Source: Streptomyces olivaceus
GTDB lineage: Bacteria; Actinomycetota; Actinomycetes; Streptomycetales; Streptomycetaceae
Direction: 5' to 3'
NCBI RefSeq assembly: GCF_000721235.1
Contig: NZ_JOFH01000044.1
Coordinates: forward strand, 1 to 42,173
Length of the DNA stretch: 42,173 bases
The first letter of the stretch is position 1. Each line of letters starts with the position of its first letter. Made by a program: the position numbers and the translations under genes. The notes beneath the pieces were generated by a model that saw only the letters and a program-made list of their open reading frames with translations, searched no databases and had not been told where the DNA came from. Shown here one piece after another: positions 20,609 to 30,365 of the stretch.

Positions 20609-21636
20609 GGGGTCCTGCTCCTCACTCCGTCGTCCCGCGCCGAGGCGGTACCGCCGGAACCGTTTCCGTCCGGCGTCCCCGTGGCGTCGGTCCCCACGTG
20701 GACGCACGCCGCGCGCCGCCGGGGGCCGGCGTCCCGCAGTACCTGGTCCTCGGTGGCGCAGACGTCGAGCGCGACCGGGCACCGGGGATGGAACGCGCAC
20801 CCCGACGGCACCGCCGCCGGGTCGGGCGGGTCGCCGGGGAGCCCGCGCGGCGCGAACCGGGAGCCGGGGTCGCCGATCCTCGGGAACGCCCCCGACAGCG
20901 CCCGGCCGTACGGATGCCGGGCGTCGTCGTAGACCTCCCGGGCCGGGCCCTCCTCGACCACCCGCCCCGCGTACATCACCGCGAGCCGGTCGCAGGTGTC
21001 GGCCAGCACCGCCAGGTCGTGGCTGATCATCATCAGGCCGACGTCCTGCTCACCCACCAGGTTCTCGATCAGCCGCAGGATCTGCGCCTGGATCATCACG
21101 TCCAGCGCCGTGGTCGGCTCGTCGGCGACGACCAGACGCGGCTCGCAGGCCAGCGCCATCGCGATCATCACGCGCTGCCGCTGTCCGCCGGACAGCTCGT
21201 GCGGATAGGCCCGTGCCCGGGCGGCCGGCAGCCCCACCTGCTCCAGCAGTTCCCCGGCCCGCCGCCGCGCGTCGGCCGGCGTGGCCCCGCGGTGCAGCAG
21301 GATCGGTTCGGCGATCTGGTCACCGACGCGGTGGACGGCGTTCAGGGAGTGCATGGCGCCCTGGAAGACGATCGAGGCCCCCGCCCAGCGCACCGCCCGC
21401 ACCCGGCCCCACTTCATCGTGAGCACGTCCTCGCCGTCGAGCAGGATCTCCCCGCCGACCCGCGCCCCGGCCGGCAGCAGCCTCAGCAGCGCCAGTGCCA
21501 GCGTCGACTTGCCGCAGCCGGACTCGCCCGCGAGACCGAGCTTCTCGCCCGCCTCCACGGTCAGGCCGACCCCGCGCACGGCGGCCGCGCCGCCCGGATA
21601 CGTCACCGTCAGGTCCCGGACCTCGAGCAGACTCAA
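20605..21636 (-). CDS. Oligopeptide-type ABC transporter ATP-binding protein (OppD-like)
   Basis: First ATPase of the peptide-type importer, 343 residues. It has Walker [10 protein letters not shown] (37-45), Q-loop [17 protein letters not shown], signature LSGGQRQR, Walker [13 protein letters not shown] and H-loop [11 protein letters not shown], followed by the family C-terminal domain with the GCAFHPRC...C cysteine cluster. The start is TTG 21636, chosen because it overlaps the permease TGA as TTGA, matching the overlap pattern of the whole operon; the open frame extends upstream but into the permease. It heterodimerises, by family analogy, with the OppF-like protein encoded next. Confidence 0.92.
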   Translation of the reverse strand: MSLLEVRDLTVTYPGGAAAVRGVGLTVEAGEKLGLAGESGCGKSTLALALLRLLPAGARVGGEILLDGEDVLTMKWGRVRAVRWAGASIVFQGAMHSLNAVHRVGDQIAEPILLHRGATPADARRRAGELLEQVGLPAARARAYPHELSGGQRQRVMIAMALACEPRLVVADEPTTALDVMIQAQILRLIENLVGEQDVGLMMISHDLAVLADTCDRLAVMYAGRVVEEGPAREVYDDARHPYGRALSGAFPRIGDPGSRFAPRGLPGDPPDPAAVPSGCAFHPRCPVALDVCATEDQVLRDAGPRRRAACVHVGTDATGTPDGNGSGGTASARDDGVRSRTP

Positions 21637-22565
21637 CGGGACACCCCCAGCCTCGGATTGAGAACCGCCTCCACCGCACGCCCGCACAGCGTGAACGCCA
21701 GCGCCACCACCGCGATCCCGATGCCCGGCGGCACCAGGTACCACCAGTCGCCGGAACTCACCGACCCCGCCTCCCGCGCGTCCTGCAGCAGGCCGCCCCA
21801 GGACACGACCGTCGGGTCCCCCAGCCCCAGGAAGGCCAGGGTCGCCTCGGCCAGGATCGCGGAGGAGATGATCAGGGTCGTCTGCGCGAGGACCAGCGGC
21901 ATCACGTTGGGCAGCACGTGCCGGGACATGATGTGCCAGTGCCCGCCCCCGAGCGCCTTCGCACGTTCGATGTACGGCCGCGACTCCACCGCCAGCGTCT
22001 GCGCCCGCACCAGACGGGCCGTCGTCGGCCAGGTGGTCACGCCGATCGCCAGCACGACCGTGCCCAGCGAACGGGACAGCACCGTCGCCAGCACGATCGC
22101 GAGCACCAGCGTGGGCATCACCAGGAACCAGTCCGTGATCCGCATCATGACCGTGGCGTACCAGCCGCGGAAGTGCCCGGCCGTGATCCCGATGAGCGCG
22201 CCGATCAGCACCGACAGCGCCGCCGCGAGCAGCCCGACCAGGAGCGAGACGCGCGAACCCCAGACCAGCAGGCCCAGCAGGTTCCGCCCGAACTGGTCCG
22301 TGCCGAGCGGGAACCGGCCGCTCGGGCTCTCCAGCGGCTGCCCGGGCGCGTCGGTCACGCTGTCCACGTCCGACCCGACGGTCAGCGGCGCGGTCAGCGC
22401 CACCAGGACGAACAGCACGAGCGCGGCCAGCCCGAACACACCCGCGCGGTGCCTGCGGTACTCCTTCCAGAAGCGGGCCGCGGAGGCGCGACGCCGCCGC
22501 CGGGCGAGTGCGCGCGGCCCCGGTCCACCCGGCTCCACCGGAGTCCCGGTGGTCTCGGCGCTCAT
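21633..22565 (-). CDS. Oligopeptide-type ABC transporter permease (OppC-like)
   Basis: Integral membrane subunit, 310 residues. After a basic N-terminus (LARRRRRASAARFWKEYRRH) come a first membrane segment (VFGLAALVLFVLVALTAPL), the OppC-type periplasmic stretch ending GRFPLGTDQFGRNLLG, and five further hydrophobic segments. The cytoplasmic EAA loop is visible as IERAKALGGGHWHIMSRHVL followed by PNVMPLVL. ATG 22565 overlaps the OppB-like stop as ATGA. It pairs with the OppB-like permease to form the channel. Confidence 0.93.
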   Translation of the reverse strand: MSAETTGTPVEPGGPGPRALARRRRRASAARFWKEYRRHRAGVFGLAALVLFVLVALTAPLTVGSDVDSVTDAPGQPLESPSGRFPLGTDQFGRNLLGLLVWGSRVSLLVGLLAAALSVLIGALIGITAGHFRGWYATVMMRITDWFLVMPTLVLAIVLATVLSRSLGTVVLAIGVTTWPTTARLVRAQTLAVESRPYIERAKALGGGHWHIMSRHVLPNVMPLVLAQTTLIISSAILAEATLAFLGLGDPTVVSWGGLLQDAREAGSVSSGDWWYLVPPGIGIAVVALAFTLCGRAVEAVLNPRLGVSR

Positions 22566-23629
22566 CGGCCCACCCTCGGATCGAGCATCGGGTACAGCAG
22601 GTCGGCAAGGGTGTTCATGAGGATCACCGCCGCGGCGAAGACGAAGAACAGCCCCTGCACCAACGGGAGATCGGGCACGCTGAGCGCCTGGTAGAACAGC
22701 CCGCCCAGGCCCGGCCAGGAGAAGACCGTCTCGACGAGGATGACCCCCGCCACGGTCCGGCCCAGATTGACGAAGACCAGGGTCACCGTGGGCAGCAGCG
22801 CGTTGGGCACGGCGTGCCGGCGCCGGACGAGGTCGTCCCTGAGCCCCTTGGCCCGCGCCGTCACCAGATAGTCGCTGCCCATCTCGTCCAGCAGCGCCGA
22901 CCTGGTCACCAGCAGCGTCTGCCCGTACTCCACCGCGACCAGCGTCACCACCGGCAGGACGAGATGGTGTGCCACGTCGAGCACCTGGGCGAGGCCCTCC
23001 TCGCGGCCCGACTCCATGCCCCCGGTCGGGAACAGACCGGGGATCGGGTCCACGCCCACCGACAGCACGACGATGAGCAGCAGCCCCAGCCAGAAGGACG
23101 GGATGGAGTACAGCGTCAGCGCCAGACCGGTGTGGAGCCGGTCGCCGAGCCCGCCGTGCCGCCACGCCGAACGGGTGCCGAGGAACATGCCCAGCGCGGT
23201 GTAGAGCACGAAGGCCGTGCCGGTCAGCAGCAGTGTGTTCGGCAGCGCCTCGGTGATCTTGTCGACGACGGGCGCGTGGAACTGGTACGACGTGCCGAGA
23301 TCGCCGGTCAGCGCCTTGGCGCAGTAGTCCGTGAACTGCTGCCACATCGGCAGGTCGAGCCCGAACTCGGCGCGGTACGTGGCGAGTTGTTCGGCAGACA
23401 CCTGACGGCCGCCGGTCATGAACTTCACCGGGTCGCCGGGGATCAGCCGGAAGAGGAAGAAGCTGGTGACGAGGACGGCGAAGAGGGAGACGACCGCACC
23501 GGCCAGCTTCCCCGCCACGTACCGCGGATACCCGCCGCCGGCCCGCCCCTCGCGCCGCACCGCGGTCGGCCGCTTCCCCGCTGCGGAGGGGACCGCCGGG
23601 CCGGCCTCGGTGCCGGCCGGGCTACTCAC
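22562..23629 (-). CDS. Oligopeptide-type ABC transporter permease (OppB-like)
   Basis: Integral membrane subunit, 355 residues. A charged 40-residue N-terminus leads to the first membrane segment (GAVVSLFAVLVTSFFLFRLI) followed by the typical OppB GDPVKFMTGG region. Further hydrophobic segments and the EAA loop VTARAKGLRDDLVRRRHAVP with NALLPTVTLV follow. GTG 23629 overlaps the end of the substrate-binding protein gene by eight bases. Its C-terminus overlaps the OppC-like start. Confidence 0.92.
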   Translation of the reverse strand: MSSPAGTEAGPAVPSAAGKRPTAVRREGRAGGGYPRYVAGKLAGAVVSLFAVLVTSFFLFRLIPGDPVKFMTGGRQVSAEQLATYRAEFGLDLPMWQQFTDYCAKALTGDLGTSYQFHAPVVDKITEALPNTLLLTGTAFVLYTALGMFLGTRSAWRHGGLGDRLHTGLALTLYSIPSFWLGLLLIVVLSVGVDPIPGLFPTGGMESGREEGLAQVLDVAHHLVLPVVTLVAVEYGQTLLVTRSALLDEMGSDYLVTARAKGLRDDLVRRRHAVPNALLPTVTLVFVNLGRTVAGVILVETVFSWPGLGGLFYQALSVPDLPLVQGLFFVFAAAVILMNTLADLLYPMLDPRVGR

Positions 23630-25490
23630 GGTCGTCGGCCGTCGCCCGGCGGCGGACGGCGAAGAGCACGACGAGTCCCGCGAGGACGACCACGCCCGCG
23701 GCGATCCCGATCACGGTCCCCGTCGACGACGAACCGCCGGAGGAGTCGCCGGAGTCCGCCGGCACCGCCGACCACCAGCTCCAGTAGCCGTCCTGCCCGT
23801 AGATGTTGCCCGCGGCGGACGGCATCGTGGTGATCGACTCGATCTGGTCCGTACGGTAGGCCTCGACCGCGTTCGGATACGCCATGACGTTCATGTACCC
23901 GGTGTCGTAGAGCCGGGACTCCAGCTGCTTGACGATCCCCGCCCGCTTGCCGGCGTCGTACTCGGCCAACTGCCGTGCGTACAGCGCGTCGTACTCCTTG
24001 TCGCAGATGAAGTTGTCGGTGGCCCCGGTGTCCTTCGGGGTCGCCGGGAGCGCGTCGCAGGTGTGGATGGAGAGCACGAAGTCCGGGTCGGGGTTGACCG
24101 ACCAGCCGTCGAAGGCCAGGTCGTACTCGCCGGCCAGCCACGGGTCGGTCACGTTGTCCAGGCAGTCGAGGGTGACGGAGATGCCCAACTCGCCCCACCA
24201 CTCCTGGAGGTACTTGCCGACCGCCTTGTCGTTCGGGTCGGTGGCGTGGCACAGGACGCGGTAGTCCAGCGGCTTGCCGTCCTTGCCGAGGCGCTTGCCG
24301 TCGGCACCGGTCCGGTAGCCCGCCTCGTCGAGCAGCTCGGCGGCCTGCTGCGGGTCGTATGCCAACTCCTGCCCGGCCGACGGCTCGAAGAAGTACGAGG
24401 AGAAGCGCGGCGGAATGTAGCCCGCCCCCTCGACGGCGTGGCCCTGGAAGACCTTGTCGACGATCGCCCTGCGGTCCACCGCTTTGAACAGCGCGTTCCG
24501 CACCCGCCGGTCCAGCAGCGACGGATCGCCGTTCCCGAACTTCGTGCCGTCCTTGGCCCGTGCACCCGGATTGGTGGCGAGGGCGTAGAAGCGGCGGCCG
24601 GGGGCGTCGTTGACGCGCATGTTCTCCTCGCCCTTGAGCGAGTCGGCCTGGGCCGGTGTCAGTGAGGGCGACCCGGCCACGAACGACACCTCGCCCTTGC
24701 GCAGGGCGGCGACGGCGGCATCCTGGTCCTTGTAGTACCGGAAGACCAGCTCGTCGAACTTCGGGGCGCCCCGCCAGAAGTCCTTGTTGGCCTTGAGCCG
24801 CACATAGCTGTCCGGCTTGTAGTCGGTGAGGACGAACGGACCGTTGCCGACGACCGGGAAGTCCTTGTCGTTGTTGAACTCCGAGAAGTCGTCGACCTTC
24901 TCCCACACATGCTTGGGCACGATCGGCACGTCGAGCGCCGTCATCGTGGCCTGCGGCTTCTTCAGCCGGATCACCAGCTGGGTCGGACTGGGCGCGGTGA
25001 CCTTCGCGAAGTTGCCGACGAAGCTGCCGTTGGCGGTGGCGGCGCCCGGGTCGGTCATCATCGTGTTGAACGTCCACGCCGCGTCCTCGGCGGTGGCCCG
25101 CTCGCCGTCCGACCACCTGGAGTCGGAGCGGATGGTGTACGTCCAGGTCAGCTTGTCCGGCGACGACTTCCACTCGGTCGCCAGGCCGGGTATGACGTGG
25201 TTGTCCTCGGCGTCGTAGTTGGTCAGGTACTCGTACGTCAGCCGGTGGATGCTCGTGCTGACCAGCCGCACCGCCAGGAAGGGGCTGAGCGAGTCGACGC
25301 TCTGCGCCACGGCGACGGTGAGCACCTTGTCGCCCCCGCTGCCGTCACCGTCGCCGTCCTCGGCGGAGGCCGACGGGGCGACCGTCCCCGAGGCGAGCAG
25401 GAGCGCACAGGCGCCGAGCGCGGCCAGGAGGCGGGCTCTCCACGGGCGGGGGGCGGTACGTCCACGACGGTGCTGATGGTGAGTGCTCAT
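23622..25490 (-). CDS. Peptide-type substrate-binding protein (SBP family 5) with C-terminal membrane anchor
   Basis: Extracellular solute receptor of the importer, 622 residues. A Sec signal (RLLAALGACALLLASGTVAP then SASA) precedes the mature protein; an L-G-A-C lies inside the hydrophobic core but cleavage after A-S-A seems more likely than lipidation. SBP-5 features include the N-terminal SVDSLSPFLA region and PGLATEWKSSPDKLTWTYTI with W-S-D-G-E soon after. Unusually the C-terminus has a Gly/Ser linker, a membrane span (GIAAGVVVLAGLVVLFAV) and a basic tail, so it is probably tethered by its C-terminus. ATG 25490 is preferred over ATG 25511 because AGGT lies before it. First gene of the operon; promoter-like sequence at 25583-25612. 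Confidence 0.92.
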   Translation of the reverse strand: MSTHHQHRRGRTAPRPWRARLLAALGACALLLASGTVAPSASAEDGDGDGSGGDKVLTVAVAQSVDSLSPFLAVRLVSTSIHRLTYEYLTNYDAEDNHVIPGLATEWKSSPDKLTWTYTIRSDSRWSDGERATAEDAAWTFNTMMTDPGAATANGSFVGNFAKVTAPSPTQLVIRLKKPQATMTALDVPIVPKHVWEKVDDFSEFNNDKDFPVVGNGPFVLTDYKPDSYVRLKANKDFWRGAPKFDELVFRYYKDQDAAVAALRKGEVSFVAGSPSLTPAQADSLKGEENMRVNDAPGRRFYALATNPGARAKDGTKFGNGDPSLLDRRVRNALFKAVDRRAIVDKVFQGHAVEGAGYIPPRFSSYFFEPSAGQELAYDPQQAAELLDEAGYRTGADGKRLGKDGKPLDYRVLCHATDPNDKAVGKYLQEWWGELGISVTLDCLDNVTDPWLAGEYDLAFDGWSVNPDPDFVLSIHTCDALPATPKDTGATDNFICDKEYDALYARQLAEYDAGKRAGIVKQLESRLYDTGYMNVMAYPNAVEAYRTDQIESITTMPSAAGNIYGQDGYWSWWSAVPADSGDSSGGSSSTGTVIGIAAGVVVLAGLVVLFAVRRRATADDRE

Positions 25491-25582
25491 GACTACCTGA
25501 CCTCGCGTCATCGCACGCGCGGACGCCGTGGCGCTCTCGCGTGAGGCGGGCTTGAACAGTGCTGAACGCGGAATGACATGCG

Positions 25583-25612
25583 TGTCTACCAGCGGCAGTC
25601 TGCGCGCGTCAA
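25583..25612 (-). promoter_or_regulatory. Probable promoter of the peptide transporter operon
   Basis: On the minus strand, TTGACG (25612-25607) and TAGACA (25588-25583) are separated by 18 bases, a good vegetative sigma match. Predicted leader to ATG 25490 is about 85 bases. Confidence 0.55.
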
Positions 25613-25744
25613 CGGTCTGTCAAACCCCATGTGGCCTGCGGAAACGGTGAGTTGGCCAGTCCGTCACTCTCATTGGCACAGACCACTGGCGCCTCCCTGG
25701 TGAGAGCGTGGCGGCCGATTCCCACCGGTTTCCCGCACCACGCG

Positions 25745-25781
25745 GGAAGGCCCGCACCGTCATGGACGACGCGGGCCTTCC
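25745..25781 (-). terminator. Terminator after the MinD-like gene
   Basis: Perfect 11-bp stem (25745-25755 with 25771-25781), 15-base loop, 16 bases beyond the stop of the gene ending at 25797. A second smaller hairpin (25730-25736 with 25742-25748) overlaps it and would be mutually exclusive. Confidence 0.65.
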
Positions 25782-25796
25782 GGAGGGTCGGCGAAC

Positions 25797-28700
25797 CTAC
25801 TGCTGGGGCGGGGGAGGAGGGTTCTGCCCCTGCTGTCCCTGCTGCCCCTGTTGCGGGTACCCGTACCCCGGCTGCTGGTAGGGCTGCCCGGGCTGCTGCT
25901 GCGGCGGGTACGGCTGCTGCCCCGGCGTGGGCTGCCCCGGCCCGGGCTGCTGCTGACCGGGTGCGGGGTACTGCCCCGGCATGGGCGGCCCGCCCGGCAC
26001 CGGGTGCTGACCGGGCAGCGGCGGCTGGCCCGGCTGGGGCTGCTGACCGGACGCCGCCAGGCCCGGCATCGGCGGGGCGGCGACCGGCGGCGGGTTGCCG
26101 TCGGACGTCCACAGGCCGTGCGACTGCTGGTGGCGGACGAAGTCCTCGGCGACCAGCGCCGCGAGGTTGAAGTACGCCTCGCGCACCCTCGGACGCATCA
26201 TGTCGAGGTCGACCTCGGCACCGGCGGAGAGGTGCTCGTCGAAGGGGACGACCACGACACCGCGGCACCGCGTCTGGAAGTGCCCGACGATGTCCTCCAC
26301 CTTGATCATCTTGCCGGTCTCGCGCACCCCGGAGATGACGGTCAGCGAACGGGACACGAGGTCGGCGTACCCGTGCGCCGACAGCCAGTCCAGCGTCGTA
26401 CTGGCGCTGCTCGCACCGTCCACGGACGGCGTCGAGATGATGATCAGCTGGTCCGCGAGGTCGAGCACGCCGCGCATGGCGCTGTACAGGAGGCCGGTGC
26501 CCGAGTCGGTGAGGATGATCGGGTACTGCTGACCGAGCACGTCGATCGCGCGCCGGTAGTCCTCGTCGTTGAAGGTCGTGGACACGGCCGGGTCGACGTC
26601 GTTGGCGATGATCTCCAGGCCGGACGAGGCCTGCGAGGTGAACCGCCGGATGTCCATGTACGAGTTGAGGTACGGGATGGCCTGGACGAGGTCACGGATG
26701 GTGGCCCCGGTCTCCCGCCGCACCCGGCGCCCGAGCGTGCCGGCGTCCGGGTTGGCGTCGATCGCGAGGATCTTGTCCTGCCGCTCGGTGGCCAGTGTGG
26801 AGCCCAGCGCGGTGGTGGTGGTCGTCTTGCCGACGCCGCCCTTGAGGCTGATGACGGCGATGCGGTAGCAGGAGAGCACCGGTGTGCGGATCAGGTCCAG
26901 CTTCCGCTGCCGCTCGGCCTCCTCCTTCTTCCCGCCCAGCTTGAACCGCGAACCGCCGGCCGCCGGACGACTGCTCTTCGCCTTCTGCCGCTTGTTGTTG
27001 AGCAGCCGGTCGGACGACAGTTCCACGGCCGCCGTGTAACCGAGCGGCGCCGCCCCCGGGTTGGTGGGCTGACGCTGGTCGTGCTGCATGGGCTGCGGCC
27101 AGGCGGCGCCGAGCCGCGGGTCCACGGGCTGCTGGGGAGGCTGCTGCTGCGGCGCCTGTCCCGGCTGGGGCATCGGCTGGGCGGGCGGTCCCTGCTGCGG
27201 GAACCCAGGCGGAGCCGGCTGCGGCGCGCCGGGCGGGGCCGTGGGCGGGGTCTGGGCGTCAGCGGGCGGCTGCGGCTGCTGGGGCACACCGGGCTGCGGC
27301 TGTGCCGGCTGCCCGGGCTGGTGCTGCGGGAAGCCGTAACCGCCGGGCTCCCCGGGCTGGTGCTGGGGGAACCCGTAACCGCCGGGCTGCCCCGGCTGGG
27401 GCTGCGGGAAGCCGTAAGCCGCCCCGGGCCCGGGCACAGGGGGCTGCGGTGCGGGGTGCTGGGGCGCCGGGGTCTGCGCTGCCGCCGGAGGCGTGGCGCC
27501 GGGCTGCGGGAAGCCGTACCCGGGCTGCGGCGCCGGCTGCGCGGGCGCCTGGTGCGGCGGTGCCGGCGGGGCGGCCGGGGGATTCCAGGCGGCGGGCGCG
27601 GGCTGCGGGGCCTGCGGCTGGAACGGAGGCTGCGGGGCCGGCACGCCGGGCTGCTGCTCCGGAGTGCCCGGGGCAGCGGGGTCGGCCTGCGGCTGTGCGG
27701 GCCACTCGTGGGCCGGCGCGGGCGCGACGGGCGGGTACGCCGGCGGTGACGGCGGCATCCCGACCTGCGCGGCGGGCGGCGCGTCCTGCGGAGCGGCGTC
27801 CTGCGGGGCGCGGTCCGCAGGCGTGGCGTCGCCGGGCACCGCGTCCTCGGGCTCGGGCCCGGACGCTGCGGGAACGCCGTCCTCGGGCTCGGGCGTGGCC
27901 GGCACACCGTCCTCCGGCTCCGGCTCGGACGCCGGGTCCGGTACGACCGTCAGGGCGGCGGGTGCGGGTGCGGGCTCGGCATCCTGCGCCGGAGGTGCGG
28001 TACGGAAGTCGTCCGCGTCCGTGCCCTGGGCATCGGACCCGACGGAGTCGGTGCCCTCGTCCTCCGGCTCCGTGCCGGGCGCGTCGGCGGATCCGGCACC
28101 GCCCGCCTCGTCTGCCACGCCGTCCCGCGCGTCGGCGGGATCTTCGGCAGCGGCGGCCGTGTCGGCCCCGGCGGCGCCCTTCGCGGGCGAGTCCCCGGGC
28201 CCGTCCGCGGTGAAGGCCTCCTGCCTGGCCTTCTCCTCCTGAGGCGTCTGCTCCTCCGGGGCTTCCCGCCTCTCCTTCGCGGGCTCTTCCTTCACGGCTT
28301 CCGCCTTCGCGGCCTCTTCCTTCGCGGCCTCGTCCGAGGCGGCGAAGGCGGCGATCTCCCGCTTGAGGGCGTGCGCGGAGAAACGCATGGTGGCGCCGCT
28401 GTCGAGGTCCCCGTTGCCGAGACCGCTGCCGCCGAGGCCGGCCTCGGACTCCTTCGAGGTCTCTGCCCCGGCTCCGGCCCCGGCTCCGACTCCGGTCCCG
28501 GCCCCCGCCCCGGTCTCGACCCCGGACTTGGCCCCGGCCCCGGTCTCCGAGGCCTCCTGGGGCTCCGGCTTCGCGGCCGGCGGTGGCACGGGTGCCGTGG
28601 CCGGCGGCGGCACGGGTGCCTGGAGCTGGAACCCTCCGGCCGGGAACGTCGGCACGGCCGTGGGAGAGGCCGGGGGCGCGGCGGGCTTGCGGGGGGCCAC

Positions 28701-29252
28701 GCTCTTGGGGCTCTTGCGGTCCTTGGGTCCCCAGTCGGGTTCCCAGTCGGACCCCGGCCGCTCCTGCGGCTCGAAGCCGCTGTCGACCGGCAGCCTGGGC
28801 ACCCCGACCGGCCCTCCGGCCGGCGGCGCGGGCGGCGTGAACGCGCCGCCCGGCGCGGGCGGCGGCGGGGTGAAGGGCGCCCCCGGGGCGGGGGGCGGGG
28901 CGGCGGAAGGGCCACCCGGCGGCGCGGCGTGCGGCGGGGGAGCCAGCCCCGGCAACGGCGGAACCGGCCCGCGAGGAGCGGGCGGAGCCGAAGGCGCGGA
29001 AGGAGGCGAGGAGGGCGGAGGAGGAGTGGGGGAAGCCGAGGGCGCGTCGCCCTCCGAGCCCTCTGCCGAGCCCGCCCCGGAACCGGCGGCAGCCCCCTGC
29101 TCCGACCCGCCCGACGCGTTCTGCGTGTACCAGGCGGGGGGCGCGTAGTCGATGGTGAACTCGCCGGTCGTCTCGATGGAGGACTCCGCGTCGGGCTGGT
29201 CATCGCCGGGTGTAGCCCAGCCCCCGCGGATCCCGTCCCGATCGCTGCTCAC
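25797..29252 (-). CDS. Large proline-rich MinD/ParA-like ATPase
   Basis: A 1151-residue protein with two parts. Residues 1-790 are low-complexity, rich in Pro, Gln, Ala and Glu, with four YGFPQ repeats near 605-660 and a helical Glu/Lys/Ala stretch ([20 protein letters not shown]). Residues about 795-1045 form a MinD/ParA-type ATPase: [20 protein letters not shown] with KGGVGKTT at 804-811, [14 protein letters not shown], and a late LTDSGTG switch. A Pro/Gln-rich tail of about 100 residues follows. The architecture resembles EspI-type ATPases linked to actinobacterial type VII secretion and, from memory, the S. coelicolor protein encoded near bldB. GTG 29252 follows AGGAGGA. No membrane segment seen. 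Role is inferred; the fold of the ATPase part is secure. Confidence 0.85.
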   Translation of the reverse strand: MSSDRDGIRGGWATPGDDQPDAESSIETTGEFTIDYAPPAWYTQNASGGSEQGAAAGSGAGSAEGSEGDAPSASPTPPPPSSPPSAPSAPPAPRGPVPPLPGLAPPPHAAPPGGPSAAPPPAPGAPFTPPPPAPGGAFTPPAPPAGGPVGVPRLPVDSGFEPQERPGSDWEPDWGPKDRKSPKSVAPRKPAAPPASPTAVPTFPAGGFQLQAPVPPPATAPVPPPAAKPEPQEASETGAGAKSGVETGAGAGTGVGAGAGAGAETSKESEAGLGGSGLGNGDLDSGATMRFSAHALKREIAAFAASDEAAKEEAAKAEAVKEEPAKERREAPEEQTPQEEKARQEAFTADGPGDSPAKGAAGADTAAAAEDPADARDGVADEAGGAGSADAPGTEPEDEGTDSVGSDAQGTDADDFRTAPPAQDAEPAPAPAALTVVPDPASEPEPEDGVPATPEPEDGVPAASGPEPEDAVPGDATPADRAPQDAAPQDAPPAAQVGMPPSPPAYPPVAPAPAHEWPAQPQADPAAPGTPEQQPGVPAPQPPFQPQAPQPAPAAWNPPAAPPAPPHQAPAQPAPQPGYGFPQPGATPPAAAQTPAPQHPAPQPPVPGPGAAYGFPQPQPGQPGGYGFPQHQPGEPGGYGFPQHQPGQPAQPQPGVPQQPQPPADAQTPPTAPPGAPQPAPPGFPQQGPPAQPMPQPGQAPQQQPPQQPVDPRLGAAWPQPMQHDQRQPTNPGAAPLGYTAAVELSSDRLLNNKRQKAKSSRPAAGGSRFKLGGKKEEAERQRKLDLIRTPVLSCYRIAVISLKGGVGKTTTTTALGSTLATERQDKILAIDANPDAGTLGRRVRRETGATIRDLVQAIPYLNSYMDIRRFTSQASSGLEIIANDVDPAVSTTFNDEDYRRAIDVLGQQYPIILTDSGTGLLYSAMRGVLDLADQLIIISTPSVDGASSASTTLDWLSAHGYADLVSRSLTVISGVRETGKMIKVEDIVGHFQTRCRGVVVVPFDEHLSAGAEVDLDMMRPRVREAYFNLAALVAEDFVRHQQSHGLWTSDGNPPPVAAPPMPGLAASGQQPQPGQPPLPGQHPVPGGPPMPGQYPAPGQQQPGPGQPTPGQQPYPPQQQPGQPYQQPGYGYPQQGQQGQQGQNPPPPPQQ

Positions 29253-29307
29253 AGTTCCTCCTGGTGTGGTCGAGCACCCTCAAGCCGTGCTGGGGCGACC
29301 CTTGTGT

Positions 29308-29357
29308 CGTTCGATATGGTCGTTCGACGTTGTCCGAGGCCGTTCGAGGTCGTCCGA
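29308..29357. repeat. CGTTCGA repeats upstream of the MinD-like gene
   Basis: CGTTCGA occurs at 29308-29314, 29321-29327 and 29341-29347, with the variant CGTCCGA at 29351-29357, about 55-105 bases upstream of GTG 29252. A TAGGCT (-10-like, minus strand, 29429-29424) lies further upstream, so the repeats would be in the 5' leader or operator. The rest of the 643-base spacer to bldB (29253-29895) contains no gene I can support; 29480-29530 is somewhat richer in A/T. Confidence 0.4.
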
Positions 29358-29857
29358 TCCACCGGCTCTCCCCCTTGGGACGCCGACCCCCGCTCCACGG
29401 GTTCTGGTGTCGCGCCCGATACCAGCCTAATCACGAGTGACCCGCCCCCGTCATGCCCCGTACCCCTGTCCATCCTGGCTCTCAACGCCACAACTCACGC
29501 AAAAGCGACGCACTTTCGCCTCATAGCGGACAGAGTCGGATCGTGCGGGCGACGCGGGCCGCACTGACTGAGGGGTCGGCCTGCCCGTCCCCTCCCGGCC
29601 CCGCGGCGGGGCGGCGCCGAACCAGCCGGCGGGGCGCTGAACCGGGCGACGGGGTCATGGGCACGACGCGGGCGAAGGCGGCACCGGTGCCCCGGCAGCC
29701 GCGGCGCGTGGGGCTGGCGGCGGCGGCCTGCTGCTGAGACCGCGGCGGAGAAGTCATGGCCTCGCGGCCGGAAGCCGGGGCGCACGTCACGGCCGGGCAG
29801 CGGGCAGCCGGGACGAGGAAACAAGGCCCCGTCTGCCCGCGGCCCGGACGGTACGAC

Positions 29858-29889
29858 GAGCGGGCGGCACCCGGTGGGCCCGCCCGCTC
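29858..29889 (-). terminator. Terminator after bldB
   Basis: Perfect 10-bp stem (29858-29867 with 29880-29889) with a 12-base loop, seven bases beyond the bldB stop on the minus strand. Confidence 0.6.
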
Positions 29890-29895
29890 AGGGCG

Positions 29896-30192
29896 TCACT
29901 CCGCGGTGGCGGCCCCGCCGCCCGGCGCCGGCTCCAGGTCGAACTCGCCGTCCCGGGCGCCGAGCACGAACGCCCGCCACTCCGCCTCCGTGTACCGCAG
30001 CACGGTGTCGGGGTCGAGCGACGACCGCATCGCCACCGCACCCTCGGGAAGGTAGGCGATCTCCACCCGTTCCTCGTCCTCCTCGGTGCCGGGTGCGCTG
30101 TGCCACTCGACACCGGAGATGTCGAGGGCGTAGAGCTCGTCCCGCTCCCGCTCCTTGCGCGTCCTGAGATCCTGCTCCTCGGCGTCGGCCAT
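29896..30192 (-). CDS. bldB: BldB, DUF397-type developmental regulator
   Basis: A 98-residue acidic protein that I identify as BldB, required for aerial hyphae formation and antibiotic production in Streptomyces. The support is the exact 98-residue length, position just before rpsO-pnp and beside the MinD-like gene, and the DUF397-type core (SGVEWHSAPGTEEDEERVEI followed by YLPEGAVAMRSSLDPDTVLRYTEAEWRAFVLGARDGEFD). The W-R-A-F-V-x-G-A-x-x-G-E-F-D ending is the DUF397 hallmark. The frame is open from ATG 30240, but that ATG lies inside a promoter -10; ATG 30192 follows AGGAAGGA and gives the expected protein. BldB is described as dimeric and autoregulatory; no DNA-binding motif is obvious. Confidence 0.88.
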   Translation of the reverse strand: MADAEEQDLRTRKERERDELYALDISGVEWHSAPGTEEDEERVEIAYLPEGAVAMRSSLDPDTVLRYTEAEWRAFVLGARDGEFDLEPAPGGGAATAE

Positions 30193-30235
30193 CGCGGCTC
30201 CGGTCCTTCCTGCTGTGCCAACGAACTGTGCGGTC

Positions 30236-30265
30236 ACCATACTTGTCCCCGTTCCTCCAGGTCAG
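30236..30265 (-). promoter_or_regulatory. bldB: Probable bldB promoter
   Basis: On the minus strand, CTGACC (30265-30260) and TATGGT (30241-30236) are 18 bases apart. Transcription would start near 30230, giving a leader of about 38 bases to ATG 30192. This placement rules out ATG 30240 as the main start. Confidence 0.55.
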
Positions 30266-30359
30266 CGGTTCGTGCATGTGTGTACCGGTACGAGTGGCGG
30301 GACGCGGACCGGTGCGGGCGCCGGTGCGGGCGGCGGACAGAGGGGTCCCTACGGGCTGG

Positions 30360-30365
30360 TAAGGT
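30360..30365 (+). promoter_or_regulatory. rpsO: Possible -10 of the rpsO promoter
   Basis: TAAGGT at 30360-30365 with a poor -35 (GACAGA, 18 bases before). It would leave a leader of roughly 140 bases before rpsO, long enough to hold the structure used for S15 autoregulation in other bacteria. Confidence 0.3.

Noticed and set aside
29453..29790. Small open frames in the spacer between the MinD-like gene and bldB
   Set aside because: Arg/Pro/Ala-rich translations on both strands, no ribosome-binding site, no resemblance to any family.
30193..30240. Sixteen extra N-terminal codons for bldB
   Set aside because: ATG 30240 sits within a good -10 hexamer and lacks a ribosome-binding site; ATG 30192 gives the 98-residue protein.
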